NCBI GenBank assembly: GCA_025999315.1
Contig: BNXD01000003.1
Location: 1 to 54,594 of the forward strand
Direction: 5' to 3'
DNA: 54,594 nt
Origin: Bacteroidia bacterium
GTDB taxonomy: Bacteria > Bacteroidota > Bacteroidia > Bacteroidales > Rikenellaceae
In this document: piece after piece, positions 45,339-54,400 of the stretch
How the letters are laid out: each line of letters starts with the position of its first letter
How positions within the stretch are numbered: the stretch's first letter is position 1
Made by a program: the position numbers and the translations under genes
Notes under the pieces: model-generated
What the model saw: only the letters and a program-made list of their open reading frames with translations
Told to the model about the DNA's origin: nothing
Databases searched by the model: none

Positions 45339-47321
45339 TCAAATCGGAATGAACGCGGCCTCTATGGCCGGAATATGCTGTGTTGCGGGTAGTTTGCCGA
45401 CCTCCGGAAAAAGCGCCGAGGGGTTTACATCAACCGGATCCATCGACGGATTGACGATCACCACCAGTTTGTCGAACCGGCGCGCCACCACATCGGGGGC
45501 ATTGTAAAGCCGCAGGGAATTTATCTCGACGCCTCCGTTGCCCTGTATCTCGACCTGAATATTCTGCACTCCGGCCTCGACCCGGCGGAAATAGTAGGAG
45601 ACGTCTTCCGCACTGTGAGTGGAGATCATGCCGTATATTGAGGTAAAGTAGTTGTTGTGGAAGGCGCCTTCGCCGTAATCGGGCAGTTTTTCGGGGCGCA
45701 GCCACACCATGCGCGGAACGTAATGCTCTTTGGTGAACCCGTCAAGGGGATCCGTCGCCCGGGCGTTCATAAAAAATGTGAGTTCTCCGGCCGGAAGAGC
45801 GATCCCGTCGATAGTGAATTTAAGGTTCCGCTCCTTATTGCCGGCTTTGGCCGTTATCAATATTTTTCCATCCCTTACCGCAACCTCGCAGTTCTGGCCG
45901 GTCATACGGCCGGCGAGAGTGGCGTTGTCCATGGTCAGCATCTCTTTGGTGGTGGTCGCATACCTGACCAGAGGGCCGTTCACCATGCCCATCGAACCGG
46001 GTTTCTCGAACTGTGCGGGCATGAACGAACGATCCTGCGGCATGGTCACACAGGCCTCCAGACAACTTGCCATCGCTGTCGCGAAACGGCGCATGCGTGG
46101 GGCGTCCTTTTCGTCCTGTGCGCCCATCTTGAGCACCACGTAACGGTAATCCCATCGGGTCTTGTTGTTCCGTTTCCAATACAGATGAGTGTTTATCGTG
46201 CGTGAAATTCCGCGCCACATGTCGTCGTGCTGCACCAACCCCTCGGACTCCATTCCGTTCATAATTCCCAACGCCTGCTGGTTGGTGGGGTGGTGGGCGT
46301 CGCCCGAGAGGATGAAGTCGGGGCCTAATCGCTCGCGAAGGCGCGCCAGGAACTGCCAGTCGCCGCGACGCCACTGGTTCTGCTCGCCCACCCATCCGCC
46401 GTCGTTTTTCCCGTCATTGTCAGTGTCCCATTTCGCCCCACGCTCCGTAACATCGAAATAGTTGACGTCGAAAGCGATGCCCTCCACATTCTCCAGCGGG
46501 CCTTTGGGCGAGAGCCACTCCACGATCTCGTCGGCGAACACCTCCCATGCCTGCCGCCCGTTCCTGTCCCTGGGGCAGGCGAGCGAGAGATTGTAGAACC
46601 ACATCACGTTATTTCCCCACAAACCGCCCGTAACGGGAGCCATGTAGGCCTTTCCTTCGCCGAAGTCAAGGGGTTTGGAGAAGAATTGGCCGCGCTCCAG
46701 GGTTACGGTGTTAGCCTTGTAATCTACCGCCGCGACGGTTGCATACTCCGATTCGTACCAGAGCTTGTTGCCCTTCTCGTCGAGCCTCACTATGATGACG
46801 TGCTGGGGAAGGTATGAGTAGGGCTTTTGGTCGCGTTTGATGTAGCCCTTAAGGGTGAATGACTTGGCATCCGCCACTTTTATGACATTGTCCGCGGCTT
46901 TCACTCCCGCGACGACCTTACTTCCCCCCTGATACACCCAGTGCCCGGGGAAGTATCGCTTGAGCACCTCGGGGAAGGCGGCAACCTGGCGCGCCTCGCC
47001 GTTCAGGTGCATCATCACCAGTTTTTCGGGATGCGCCGCCGCATATTTGTTGGCCCATTTGGAGGATTCCGTGTTGATGGGGATCTCTTCCAGGACGAGT
47101 TTGCGCATCAGCCCCGAGGCTTCCCCGAAAAATTCGCTCCACACCTCATAGTTTTTGTGTATGGGCTTCGACATTTCGCCGCGGAAAGCAAAATATTGCG
47201 GATAGACCCGCTTGAAAGCCTCTTTTTTCGACATGTCTCTGAAGGGCCCTTTCGTGAGATCGGCGGATATTAAAAGCCCTGCGGCAGCCATCGCCAGAAT
47301 TGCGGGTATGGTTTTCTTCAT
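45339..47321 (-). CDS. putative glycoside hydrolase of unknown family, mirror pair member A
   Basis: 660 residues with a signal peptide (about 1-20) and no lipobox. The central region (about 230-440) looks like a TIM-barrel enzyme of the GHL15 type: GIAFDVNYFD (D285), a Ca-like DTDNDGKNDGG loop at 299-309, FILSGDAHH (D341) and GIMNGMESEGLVQ (E358 or E360). A C-terminal beta domain follows with YGEGAF. These acidic motifs are kept in the paralogue at 47.6 kb, which argues for catalysis, but I know no characterised member. N-terminal part starts with KRVYPQYFAFRGEM, also conserved in both copies. Divergent from its paralogue with a shared control region. Confidence 0.68.
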   Translation of the reverse strand: MKKTIPAILAMAAAGLLISADLTKGPFRDMSKKEAFKRVYPQYFAFRGEMSKPIHKNYEVWSEFFGEASGLMRKLVLEEIPINTESSKWANKYAAAHPEKLVMMHLNGEARQVAAFPEVLKRYFPGHWVYQGGSKVVAGVKAADNVIKVADAKSFTLKGYIKRDQKPYSYLPQHVIIVRLDEKGNKLWYESEYATVAAVDYKANTVTLERGQFFSKPLDFGEGKAYMAPVTGGLWGNNVMWFYNLSLACPRDRNGRQAWEVFADEIVEWLSPKGPLENVEGIAFDVNYFDVTERGAKWDTDNDGKNDGGWVGEQNQWRRGDWQFLARLRERLGPDFILSGDAHHPTNQQALGIMNGMESEGLVQHDDMWRGISRTINTHLYWKRNNKTRWDYRYVVLKMGAQDEKDAPRMRRFATAMASCLEACVTMPQDRSFMPAQFEKPGSMGMVNGPLVRYATTTKEMLTMDNATLAGRMTGQNCEVAVRDGKILITAKAGNKERNLKFTIDGIALPAGELTFFMNARATDPLDGFTKEHYVPRMVWLRPEKLPDYGEGAFHNNYFTSIYGMISTHSAEDVSYYFRRVEAGVQNIQVEIQGNGGVEINSLRLYNAPDVVARRFDKLVVIVNPSMDPVDVNPSALFPEVGKLPATQHIPAIEAAFIPI

Positions 47322-47381
47322 ACTACGTTGATTGATTATTTCTGTCTCCCATTAAACGGCGCCAGTTGGAAATTCACAATA

Positions 47382-47389
47382 CAAATATA
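47382..47389 (-). promoter_or_regulatory. -7 box of mirror operon A
   Basis: TATATTTG on the minus strand, 60 bp before the ATG at 47321. Confidence 0.6.
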
Positions 47390-47420
47390 ATGTTTAGCCC
47401 GGATGTTTAATGCCGGAGAG

Positions 47421-47447
47421 GTAACTCATACGAACGCTTTTGTAACA
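47421..47447 (-). promoter_or_regulatory. putative regulator operator 3 (direct repeat, 21-bp period)
   Basis: On the minus strand TGTTAC (47447-47442) and AGTTAC (47426-47421), starts 21 bp apart. The inner half-site ends 31 bp before the -7 box of mirror operon A, exactly as at operator 4. Confidence 0.65.
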
Positions 47448-47499
47448 TTGCGGCGATTTTTCGGACGGAAGGGCAAAACACCGGGATTAATCGCATTTA

Positions 47500-47526
47500 T
47501 GTTACATGGGCAATCTTTTGCGTTAC
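47500..47526 (+). promoter_or_regulatory. putative regulator operator 4 (direct repeat, 21-bp period)
   Basis: TGTTAC (47500-47505) and CGTTAC (47521-47526), starts 21 bp apart; the inner half-site ends 31 bp before the -7 box TACATTTG (47558-47565). Confidence 0.65.
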
Positions 47527-47557
47527 CACACCGACAACAAATCTCGCAACAAGAGAT

Positions 47558-47565
47558 TACATTTG
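47558..47565 (+). promoter_or_regulatory. -7 box of mirror operon B
   Basis: TACATTTG, 41 bp before the ATG at 47607; no TTTG at the expected -33 distance. Confidence 0.6.
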
Positions 47566-47606
47566 TAATAGCCTAAAACCACGACCTTGCCCGAAATCCA
47601 TGAGCG

Positions 47607-49634
47607 ATGAATACAAACTCTGACTTTCGTATCGATCTCATTCGATTTTCGCTATTGGCCTGCACCTTTGTGCTGGCAGGATGCAGCAGCGGGAATAAAC
47701 TCGATACAGGCGACGCGGGCGAGCCATGGAAGGACTTTGCGCAGAAAGATGCGTTCAAGAGAGTATATCCGCAATATTTCGCCTTCCGCGGCGAGATGTC
47801 CAATCCGCTGCACGCAAGCTATGAGGCGTGGAGCGACTATTTCTACGAGACGTCGGGATTCATTCGCAAGCTCGTATATGACGAGGTATCCATAAAAGAG
47901 CCTTCACGGGAGTGGGCCAACCGCTATGCGCAGGAGCATCCCGAAAAATTGCTGATGATGCACCTCAACGGCGAGGCGCGCCGCATCGACGACCATGAGG
48001 ATGTTCTGGAGCGCTATTTCCCCGGCCACTGGATCCACCTGAACGGATGCGCCGTCGCCGACGACCTGAGCCAAACGGACGCCACGATAAAACTCTCCGC
48101 CACCGGCAATATAAACAATATATTTTCCGCCACCGGTTACAACGTCAACGACGATCTCAAATTGCCGCATCAGATCGTTATAGTTCGCACGGACGAGAGC
48201 GGCGAGAAGCTGTGGTACGAATCGGAGTATGCCGAAATAGTCGGCGTGAACAACTCCGCCAAAACCATTACGGTCGTGCGAGGGCTCCATAATACCACCC
48301 CGCTAAGTTATACCGGCGGGAAAGCCTGTGTAGCCCCCCTGTCGGCCGCTTTCTGGGAGACGAAAATGATGTGGCATTACAACATGTCCTCGGCATGCCC
48401 CCGCGACAGAGACGGCAAACAGGCCTGGCAGCTGGTTGCGGACGAGATAGCGGGCTGGTTCAAGCCCGAGGGCATTCTGCACAACGTTCAGGGGATCGCC
48501 TTCGACGTAAACAATTTCGATGTCTCCTCCAGGGGGCGCTGGGATGTCGATAACGACGGGGTTGCAGACCAGGGATGGATTGACGGGAATAACGTCTGGA
48601 GAGAAGGGGACTGGAATTTTTTTACGCGGTTACGCGATCATATGGGGCCAAATTTCATCCTGACCGGCGACGCCCAGCACTCCTCCAACCAGCAGGCGGT
48701 GGGGATCATGAACGGCATGGAGTCCGAGGGGCTCGTCCAGTGGAACGACATGTGGCGCGGTTTTTCCCGTGCCGTCAATACCCATATATATTGGAAGGAT
48801 ATAAACAATACCCCTTACGACTACCGCTACGTGGTTCTCAAGCTCAACGGCCCCGACGAACTCCGACCCATGCAGATGCGCCGTTTCGGGGCGGCCATGG
48901 CGTGTACGCTGGAGGCTTTCGTAACAAGCGACGGCAACCGTGACTTCATTCCTGCCGCCTTTCGCGCCTCCGGTTCGCTGGGCTATGTGAACGGAGCGAT
49001 AGTCCGTGAGGTGAAGCTCCACCCGGAGCTTGTGAATAAGCCGGTTACGGCCCTTTTGCCGCAAATGGAAGGGGTCAACTGCGCGGTTTCCGCCTTGAAC
49101 GGCAAACTGGCGGTGCGCCCCAATCCAGGGATCGTAGACCATGACATGAGATTCAGGATCAAGAATATCGATCTTCCGGGCGGCGACATCACCTTCTTTA
49201 TGAGCGCCCGCGCGACAGACCCGCTGGAGGGATTTTCGACAAACGACCTGGTGCCGCGCATAATATGGCTCAAAATTCCCGACCTGCCCGATTATGGCGA
49301 GGGCAACAGTCGCAATTCCCTGTTCACGGAGTTGTACGGCATGACGGGGACTCACCGCACCGAAGAGATGTCCTACTTTTTTCGCAGGGTTCCCGCCGGG
49401 GTGCAGGACATTGAAGTTACCATACAGGGTCTGGGTGAGATGGAAATATCCTCTTTTAGCATGTATAACGCGCCGGACGTCGTGGCTCGAAGATTCGACA
49501 ACGGGGTCATAGTGTCGAACCCGGCCGAACATTCCGTTACGGTCGGGGTGGCTTCGCTGTTCCCCGGTGTGGCCGGCCTGCCCGGGAGCGTCGAAATTCC
49601 GGGAATTGATGCAATGTTCTTCAAACTGAAATAA
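47607..49634 (+). CDS. putative glycoside hydrolase of unknown family, mirror pair member B (lipoprotein)
   Basis: 675 residues, homologous to the protein at 45.3-47.3 kb over its whole length. The N-terminus differs: it has a lipobox LAGC (Cys26), so this copy is lipid-anchored while the other is released by signal peptidase I. Conserved elements: KRVYPQYFAFRGEM, HPEKLLMMHLNGEARR, GIAFDVNNFD, the DVDNDGVADQG loop, FILTGDAQH and GIMNGMESEGLVQ. Conservation of the Asp and Glu positions supports a glycoside hydrolase with a (beta/alpha)8 barrel; the family is not one I can name with confidence (GHL15-like). It leads mirror operon B, 31 bp before its lipoprotein partner. Confidence 0.68.
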   Translation: MNTNSDFRIDLIRFSLLACTFVLAGCSSGNKLDTGDAGEPWKDFAQKDAFKRVYPQYFAFRGEMSNPLHASYEAWSDYFYETSGFIRKLVYDEVSIKEPSREWANRYAQEHPEKLLMMHLNGEARRIDDHEDVLERYFPGHWIHLNGCAVADDLSQTDATIKLSATGNINNIFSATGYNVNDDLKLPHQIVIVRTDESGEKLWYESEYAEIVGVNNSAKTITVVRGLHNTTPLSYTGGKACVAPLSAAFWETKMMWHYNMSSACPRDRDGKQAWQLVADEIAGWFKPEGILHNVQGIAFDVNNFDVSSRGRWDVDNDGVADQGWIDGNNVWREGDWNFFTRLRDHMGPNFILTGDAQHSSNQQAVGIMNGMESEGLVQWNDMWRGFSRAVNTHIYWKDINNTPYDYRYVVLKLNGPDELRPMQMRRFGAAMACTLEAFVTSDGNRDFIPAAFRASGSLGYVNGAIVREVKLHPELVNKPVTALLPQMEGVNCAVSALNGKLAVRPNPGIVDHDMRFRIKNIDLPGGDITFFMSARATDPLEGFSTNDLVPRIIWLKIPDLPDYGEGNSRNSLFTELYGMTGTHRTEEMSYFFRRVPAGVQDIEVTIQGLGEMEISSFSMYNAPDVVARRFDNGVIVSNPAEHSVTVGVASLFPGVAGLPGSVEIPGIDAMFFKLK

Positions 49635-49665
49635 ACGACCGCAAAATGGTTAAAACTTTACTGTT

Positions 49666-51306
49666 ATGATCATCCGCTTTCCTTGCAAGGCCATAGCGGC
49701 TTTAATGCTGTTGCTTGCGACAGTTGCCGGATGCAAAAAAGACGATGTTGCCCGGACGGCCGATCTGACCCTGTCGGAAGCGAGGTTCATTGTCGATCAC
49801 CAGGGCGCCGTGAAGACATTCCGGATCGAGACGGACGGAGACTGGAGCGTATTCACTCTGATGACATTGGACAACAACCCCGAATCGGACTGGATAGACA
49901 TTGAGCCTCGCTCGGGGCGCGGGAATGCCATGCTGACGGTGATGATCGCTCCCAACACCCTGAACCGCGACAGGGAGCTCTTTATCGAGATCTCGACCAG
50001 CAACGGAATCACGCCCACCATCCTGCCCGTCTCGGTCATGCAGGAGGGAACTCTTGGCATCACGACCAACCCCGAACCTGTCGGCATCCTGAACAGGGAG
50101 GCGACACTGGGCGGCAAATGGATCTATGACTACAAAGAGATGGTCGCCGAGGCAGGAATAGAGTACCGGCACGGATCTTCGTCCGACTATATCCGCGTAC
50201 CTGCGGGTGAAATAACCACACAGGAGTTTCATGTGGCGATACCCGATCTGGAGTATTGGGACAACTACTATTACAGGGCATACGCCGTAAGAGCAAGCGG
50301 GGAGGTCGTTTTCGGAGATGTGGCGCAATTCAGCATAATTCCCAAAACCACCTATGGGACCATCGCCGTGGAGGGCATATTGAAGAGCACGATAGCCGCG
50401 AGCGGGGTGAAGATAAAAATACCTTACTACCTGGGCAAGGATACCGGGCCGCGCACCGTTTCGGCTACATGTTCCGAGCCATCGCTGACCGTTGCAGGCA
50501 AGCAGGTTACCATCGACGGCGACGGGACGGTCTGGCTCGACGTCGCGGGCACCCCTCCCGACAAATATATTGAGGGCGACGACAGGGCGCGCCTGCTCGG
50601 ACTTCAGGATCACCTCGGGGAGGTTATGACACGCCCCTATGAGGTAACCTTTACGATCCACGGACTGGAGGACGAAGCCAAACCCGACAATCCGTTTACC
50701 GTTAACGCCACGGTGATCCGCGGAGGCGCCGGGATCATCCTCTATGGCGAAGATTTCGGAAAGCTGAGATCCGATTTCGCATCGGTCGGCAACAAATGGG
50801 GCGATTCATGGTTCTCCTATTATTATCAGTTGCCATGGGACGACCCTTCGGGGAAGGGAGTGGTATATTCAAAGTCGAGCCCTACCGGCCCGGAAACCAA
50901 CCTCATGATCAGGTATGAAGACACCTCCTACTCTGCTCCGTACGACTTGTGGGCGCAAGCGGGAAGTGCATTGGCTCCGAGGATCATGGAATTCACAATA
51001 TCGAACCTCAATTTCGAGCACGCCGACAATCTGCACATGTCATTCACCTCGAGGAGGAATGGAAACGCCTCAAATGAGAAATATACATGGGCGCAAGCCG
51101 TCAAACTCTATTACAGCACCGATAACGGCCTGAACTGGACACAATTAACACACGACCGGGCAGAATCGGCATGGACCGTTAAGACAAAAACGAACGTTAC
51201 TGCTCCGATTCCGGCCGTGGCGAATCTGGCGATCAGGTTCTCCTTCAGCTTCGAGACGCAGGTCTCGAGTTATGACGATATGATCATAACGGGGGATGTT
51301 CTGTAA
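49666..51306 (+). CDS. BACON-type surface lipoprotein, mirror pair member B
   Basis: 546 residues, lipobox VAGC with Cys23. BACON-like domain at about 30-130 (FRIETDGDWSVF, SDWIDIEPRSGRG, then SVMQEGTLGI), Fn3-like stretch to about 225, a middle VEGILKSTIAASGVKIKIPY segment shared with its mirror paralogue, and a C-terminal beta-sandwich ending with YDDMIITGDVL. Domain order and length equal those of the lipoprotein at 43.7-45.3 kb, though the sequence is well diverged. No catalytic residues visible; a glycan-binding role at the outer membrane is inferred. A long hairpin follows immediately. Confidence 0.83.
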   Translation: MIIRFPCKAIAALMLLLATVAGCKKDDVARTADLTLSEARFIVDHQGAVKTFRIETDGDWSVFTLMTLDNNPESDWIDIEPRSGRGNAMLTVMIAPNTLNRDRELFIEISTSNGITPTILPVSVMQEGTLGITTNPEPVGILNREATLGGKWIYDYKEMVAEAGIEYRHGSSSDYIRVPAGEITTQEFHVAIPDLEYWDNYYYRAYAVRASGEVVFGDVAQFSIIPKTTYGTIAVEGILKSTIAASGVKIKIPYYLGKDTGPRTVSATCSEPSLTVAGKQVTIDGDGTVWLDVAGTPPDKYIEGDDRARLLGLQDHLGEVMTRPYEVTFTIHGLEDEAKPDNPFTVNATVIRGGAGIILYGEDFGKLRSDFASVGNKWGDSWFSYYYQLPWDDPSGKGVVYSKSSPTGPETNLMIRYEDTSYSAPYDLWAQAGSALAPRIMEFTISNLNFEHADNLHMSFTSRRNGNASNEKYTWAQAVKLYYSTDNGLNWTQLTHDRAESAWTVKTKTNVTAPIPAVANLAIRFSFSFETQVSSYDDMIITGDVL

Positions 51307-51309
51307 GGC

Positions 51310-51367
51310 AAACTTCCGGCCGGCGGCAAACCTCCGCCATGAAGGGCTCCGCCGGCCGGAAGTTTTT
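51310..51367 (+). terminator. terminator between lipoprotein B and the SusC gene
   Basis: Perfect 17-bp arms (51310-51326 and 51349-51365), 22-nt loop, ending in five T (51363-51367). It begins 3 bp after the stop codon, so the SusC gene probably has its own promoter or depends on readthrough. No -7 consensus was found in the 50 bp before the SusC ATG. Confidence 0.8.
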
Positions 51368-51416
51368 CAGCGACACCAGGATAACGATTAAAATAACCTA
51401 ATATACCTCTGCGAAT

Positions 51417-54400
51417 ATGACTCTGAAACTACGTTTATCTTTCTGCGTGATCTTAATGATTTTGAGTAGCGGTTATGCCCGAGCGCAGATCGCTATCGGA
51501 GGGAAAGTCGTCACCACATCGGACGGCGCCCCGCTCATCGGAGCGACCATAATGGAAAAAGGCACCAACAACGGCGCCATTACGCAAGCAGACGGGACAT
51601 TCAAGCTCAATGTCAAAAACCAAAACTCGATCATCGTAGCCTCCTATATCGGGTTTGAGAGCGCCGAAACCGTTGTCGGAAGCCAAAGATTATTGTCCAT
51701 ACAGCTTCATGACTTTGCCAGTATCGATGAGGTGGTTGTGATCGGCTACGGCACGATCGCAAGAAGCGATGCGACAGGAGCCCTGACCACCGTCTCGGGT
51801 CAGGATATTGTCGGCGCCAGAACAATATCTTTCAACGAAGCGCTCGCCGGACGCGCCGCGGGGGTTCTGGTCTCCGCCACGAGCGGCGAGCCCGGCGCGG
51901 GAGTAGATATAAAGATCCGCGGAGCCAGTTCCGTAAGCGGCGGGGTCGACCCCCTGTACGTCATAGACGGGGTGCCCTTCGACGGAGGAGTGGAAGTCGC
52001 CGGACGGCAGGGCAGTTCGAGCCTCAACCCGTTGGCGCTTATAAACCCGGCCGACATCCTTTCGATGGAGATACTCAAAGACGCATCCTCTACCGCCATT
52101 TACGGTTCGCGGGGCGCCAACGGCGTGATAATGATCACTACACGCTCGGGACAGTCGGGCAAGACCAGAGTAAGCTATTCTTTCGACATGGGCTGGAGTA
52201 TGAGCCCGGTCAACGAGATCAGGGTGCTCAACAGTCGCGAATGGACGGAGTTTATGGCCAAACAGTATCCGACCCACTCCGGTAAATTTACCGACGGAGG
52301 GGCGATCAAGTACTATCCCGACGATCACAACTGGCAGAAGGAGCTTAGGCGTACGGCTCTCAGCCAGATACACAACATTTCGATCCGGGGCGGCGAGAAA
52401 AAGACGAACTACTCCCTCTCGGTGGGATATACCGATCGCCAGGGTACCATTATCAACAGCTCCATGGATCGCTCAACGGCCAAATTCAAGCTCAGTTCGG
52501 ATATGAGCAGGATATTCAAGCTGGATGTCTCGGCACAGTACGCTCTTATGAATCAAAAAGGCGTGATGCAGGGCAACGGCGGAGTATTCGAGAAAATGCT
52601 CACCTTCCGCCCCACCAACTCCGATACTACCGACCCCGACGAGGACGAAGAGGGAGTGATCCAGAACAATCCGCTGCGCAATGCGGCCCTTGTCATCCAG
52701 AAGACCAAATCGAGCCGCATCCAGGGCGATGTAACCCTGACCGCCAATATTACAAAGGACCTGAAATTCGCAACCACACTCTCCACCTCGCGCACGGACA
52801 ACAAATCGAAGAACTATTTCCCCTCTACCGTGAACACGGCAAAGACGGAGAACGGCCGTGTCAACCATGAGGCTCAATGGATTTCGCAATGGTACAGCAA
52901 AAATACGATGACCTATCGCAAGAAATTCAACCGCAATCACGACCTCACCCTGATGGGCTCCATAGACGTGCAGCAGAACGACATGGAGAAATTGTCCGCG
53001 ACCACCAAAGACCTCTATCTGGAGACTCTGGGCGTAGACAACCTCGCTTTCGCCAATATAGTCAACACCCCGCTCAATGTGAAGAACCGCTCGAGGCTCC
53101 TGTCCTATGTTGCGCGCGCCACCTATAACTTCAAGAAGCCATGGGTCTTTATGGCCACCTTCCGCGCCGACGGCAGCTCCAAGTTCCCTCCGGGAAACAA
53201 GTTCGCCTACTTCTCTTCGGGCGGCGTGGCGTGGAAGATGCACGAGGAGAATTTCATCAAAGACCTGAACTTTTTCAACGAGCTCAAACTCAGGGCCAGT
53301 TATGGGCAAACCGGCAATCAGTCCATTGGCGCATACAGTTCGATCTCCAAATACGGAGTCCTCACATACAGTTTCGGGTCGGCGCCGGGAGTGGAGAGCG
53401 ACAGGGAGTATGCGGGCATCTCTCTGACCACGCTGGGAAACGACAAATTGCGATGGGAAACGACCGACCAGGCGGACATCGGCATGGATATGGGCGTCTT
53501 TAACCGGAGGATCACCCTCGGGCTCGACTTCTATTACAAATATACCAAAGACCTGCTTATCACAGAACAGATCCCCTATGCGTCGGGTTTTGTGGATGCG
53601 GTCAGAAACATCGGCAACGTGCTCAATAAAGGCTGGGAGGTGACCGTCAGCTCGAGGAATATCACCAACAAACATTTCTCGTGGGCCACCGACTTCAATA
53701 TCTCGCAGAACAGGAATGTCGTAAAAAGCATAGGTAACGGAGAGTATTATGCCGTAACATCGGCCGGCAACTACTCGGGCAATTACGTAAATATATTCTA
53801 TGTGCGCAAAGGCTATCCCATCGGCGCGATATTCGGATACCAGACCGACGGCCTTTACCAGTATTACGACTTCAAGGAGTTTTACGACGCGCACGGCAAG
53901 TACATCGCCGACCCCGTGCGCCAGCTGGAGATATACAAAGAACACGTAAACAACGCCGGAGGGATAATCGCAGGCAAGGAATTCGTCCCGGTGAACGGAA
54001 CCGTTACCCGTTTCGGCGAGAATCCATTCCCCGGAGCGCTCAAGCTCAAAGACACTTCGGGGCCGAACGGCGCGCCCGACAGAAACATAACGGCCGAGGA
54101 GGATCGCGTTTACCTGGGATGCAACGAACCCAAATTTTTCGGGGGGCTCAACAACCGGTTCTCCATTTATGATTTCGACATTACGCTGTTCGTCAATTTC
54201 TCATACGGCGGCAAGATATTCAATGCCAACTATGCCGGCCTGAGCGCCACGGCGGCAGGGAATAACCTGCTCAAAAAGATCGCCGACGGCAGATGGTGGC
54301 CCGACCGTCCGACAGATCAATACCCCATATTCAACGACAATACGGGCTATCCGCTCACCACCGACATGCAGATCGAAGATGCCTCTTTCCTCAAACTGAA

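Larger units (their letters stand above)
47322..47606. promoter_or_regulatory. symmetric divergent control region
   Basis: 285 bp between the two mirror operons. A long dyad is centred near 47473: arms 47441-47458 and 47489-47506 match at 14 of 18 positions (TGTAACAT and GCGATT with a 4-bp unmatched gap). Each arm is the outer half-site of a direct-repeat operator, and each faces a -7 box at the same distance. A small inverted repeat (47540-47545 / 47553-47558) overlaps the plus-strand -7 box. Confidence 0.65.

Noticed and set aside
51381..51399. Minus-oriented GTTAT-like motifs before SusC as a fifth operator
   Set aside because: They are 13 bp apart, not 21, lack GTTAC, and no -7 box lies at the matching distance.
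52473..53945. 490-codon open frame on the minus strand
   Set aside because: Antisense shadow of the SusC gene, whose frame is uninterrupted to the window end.
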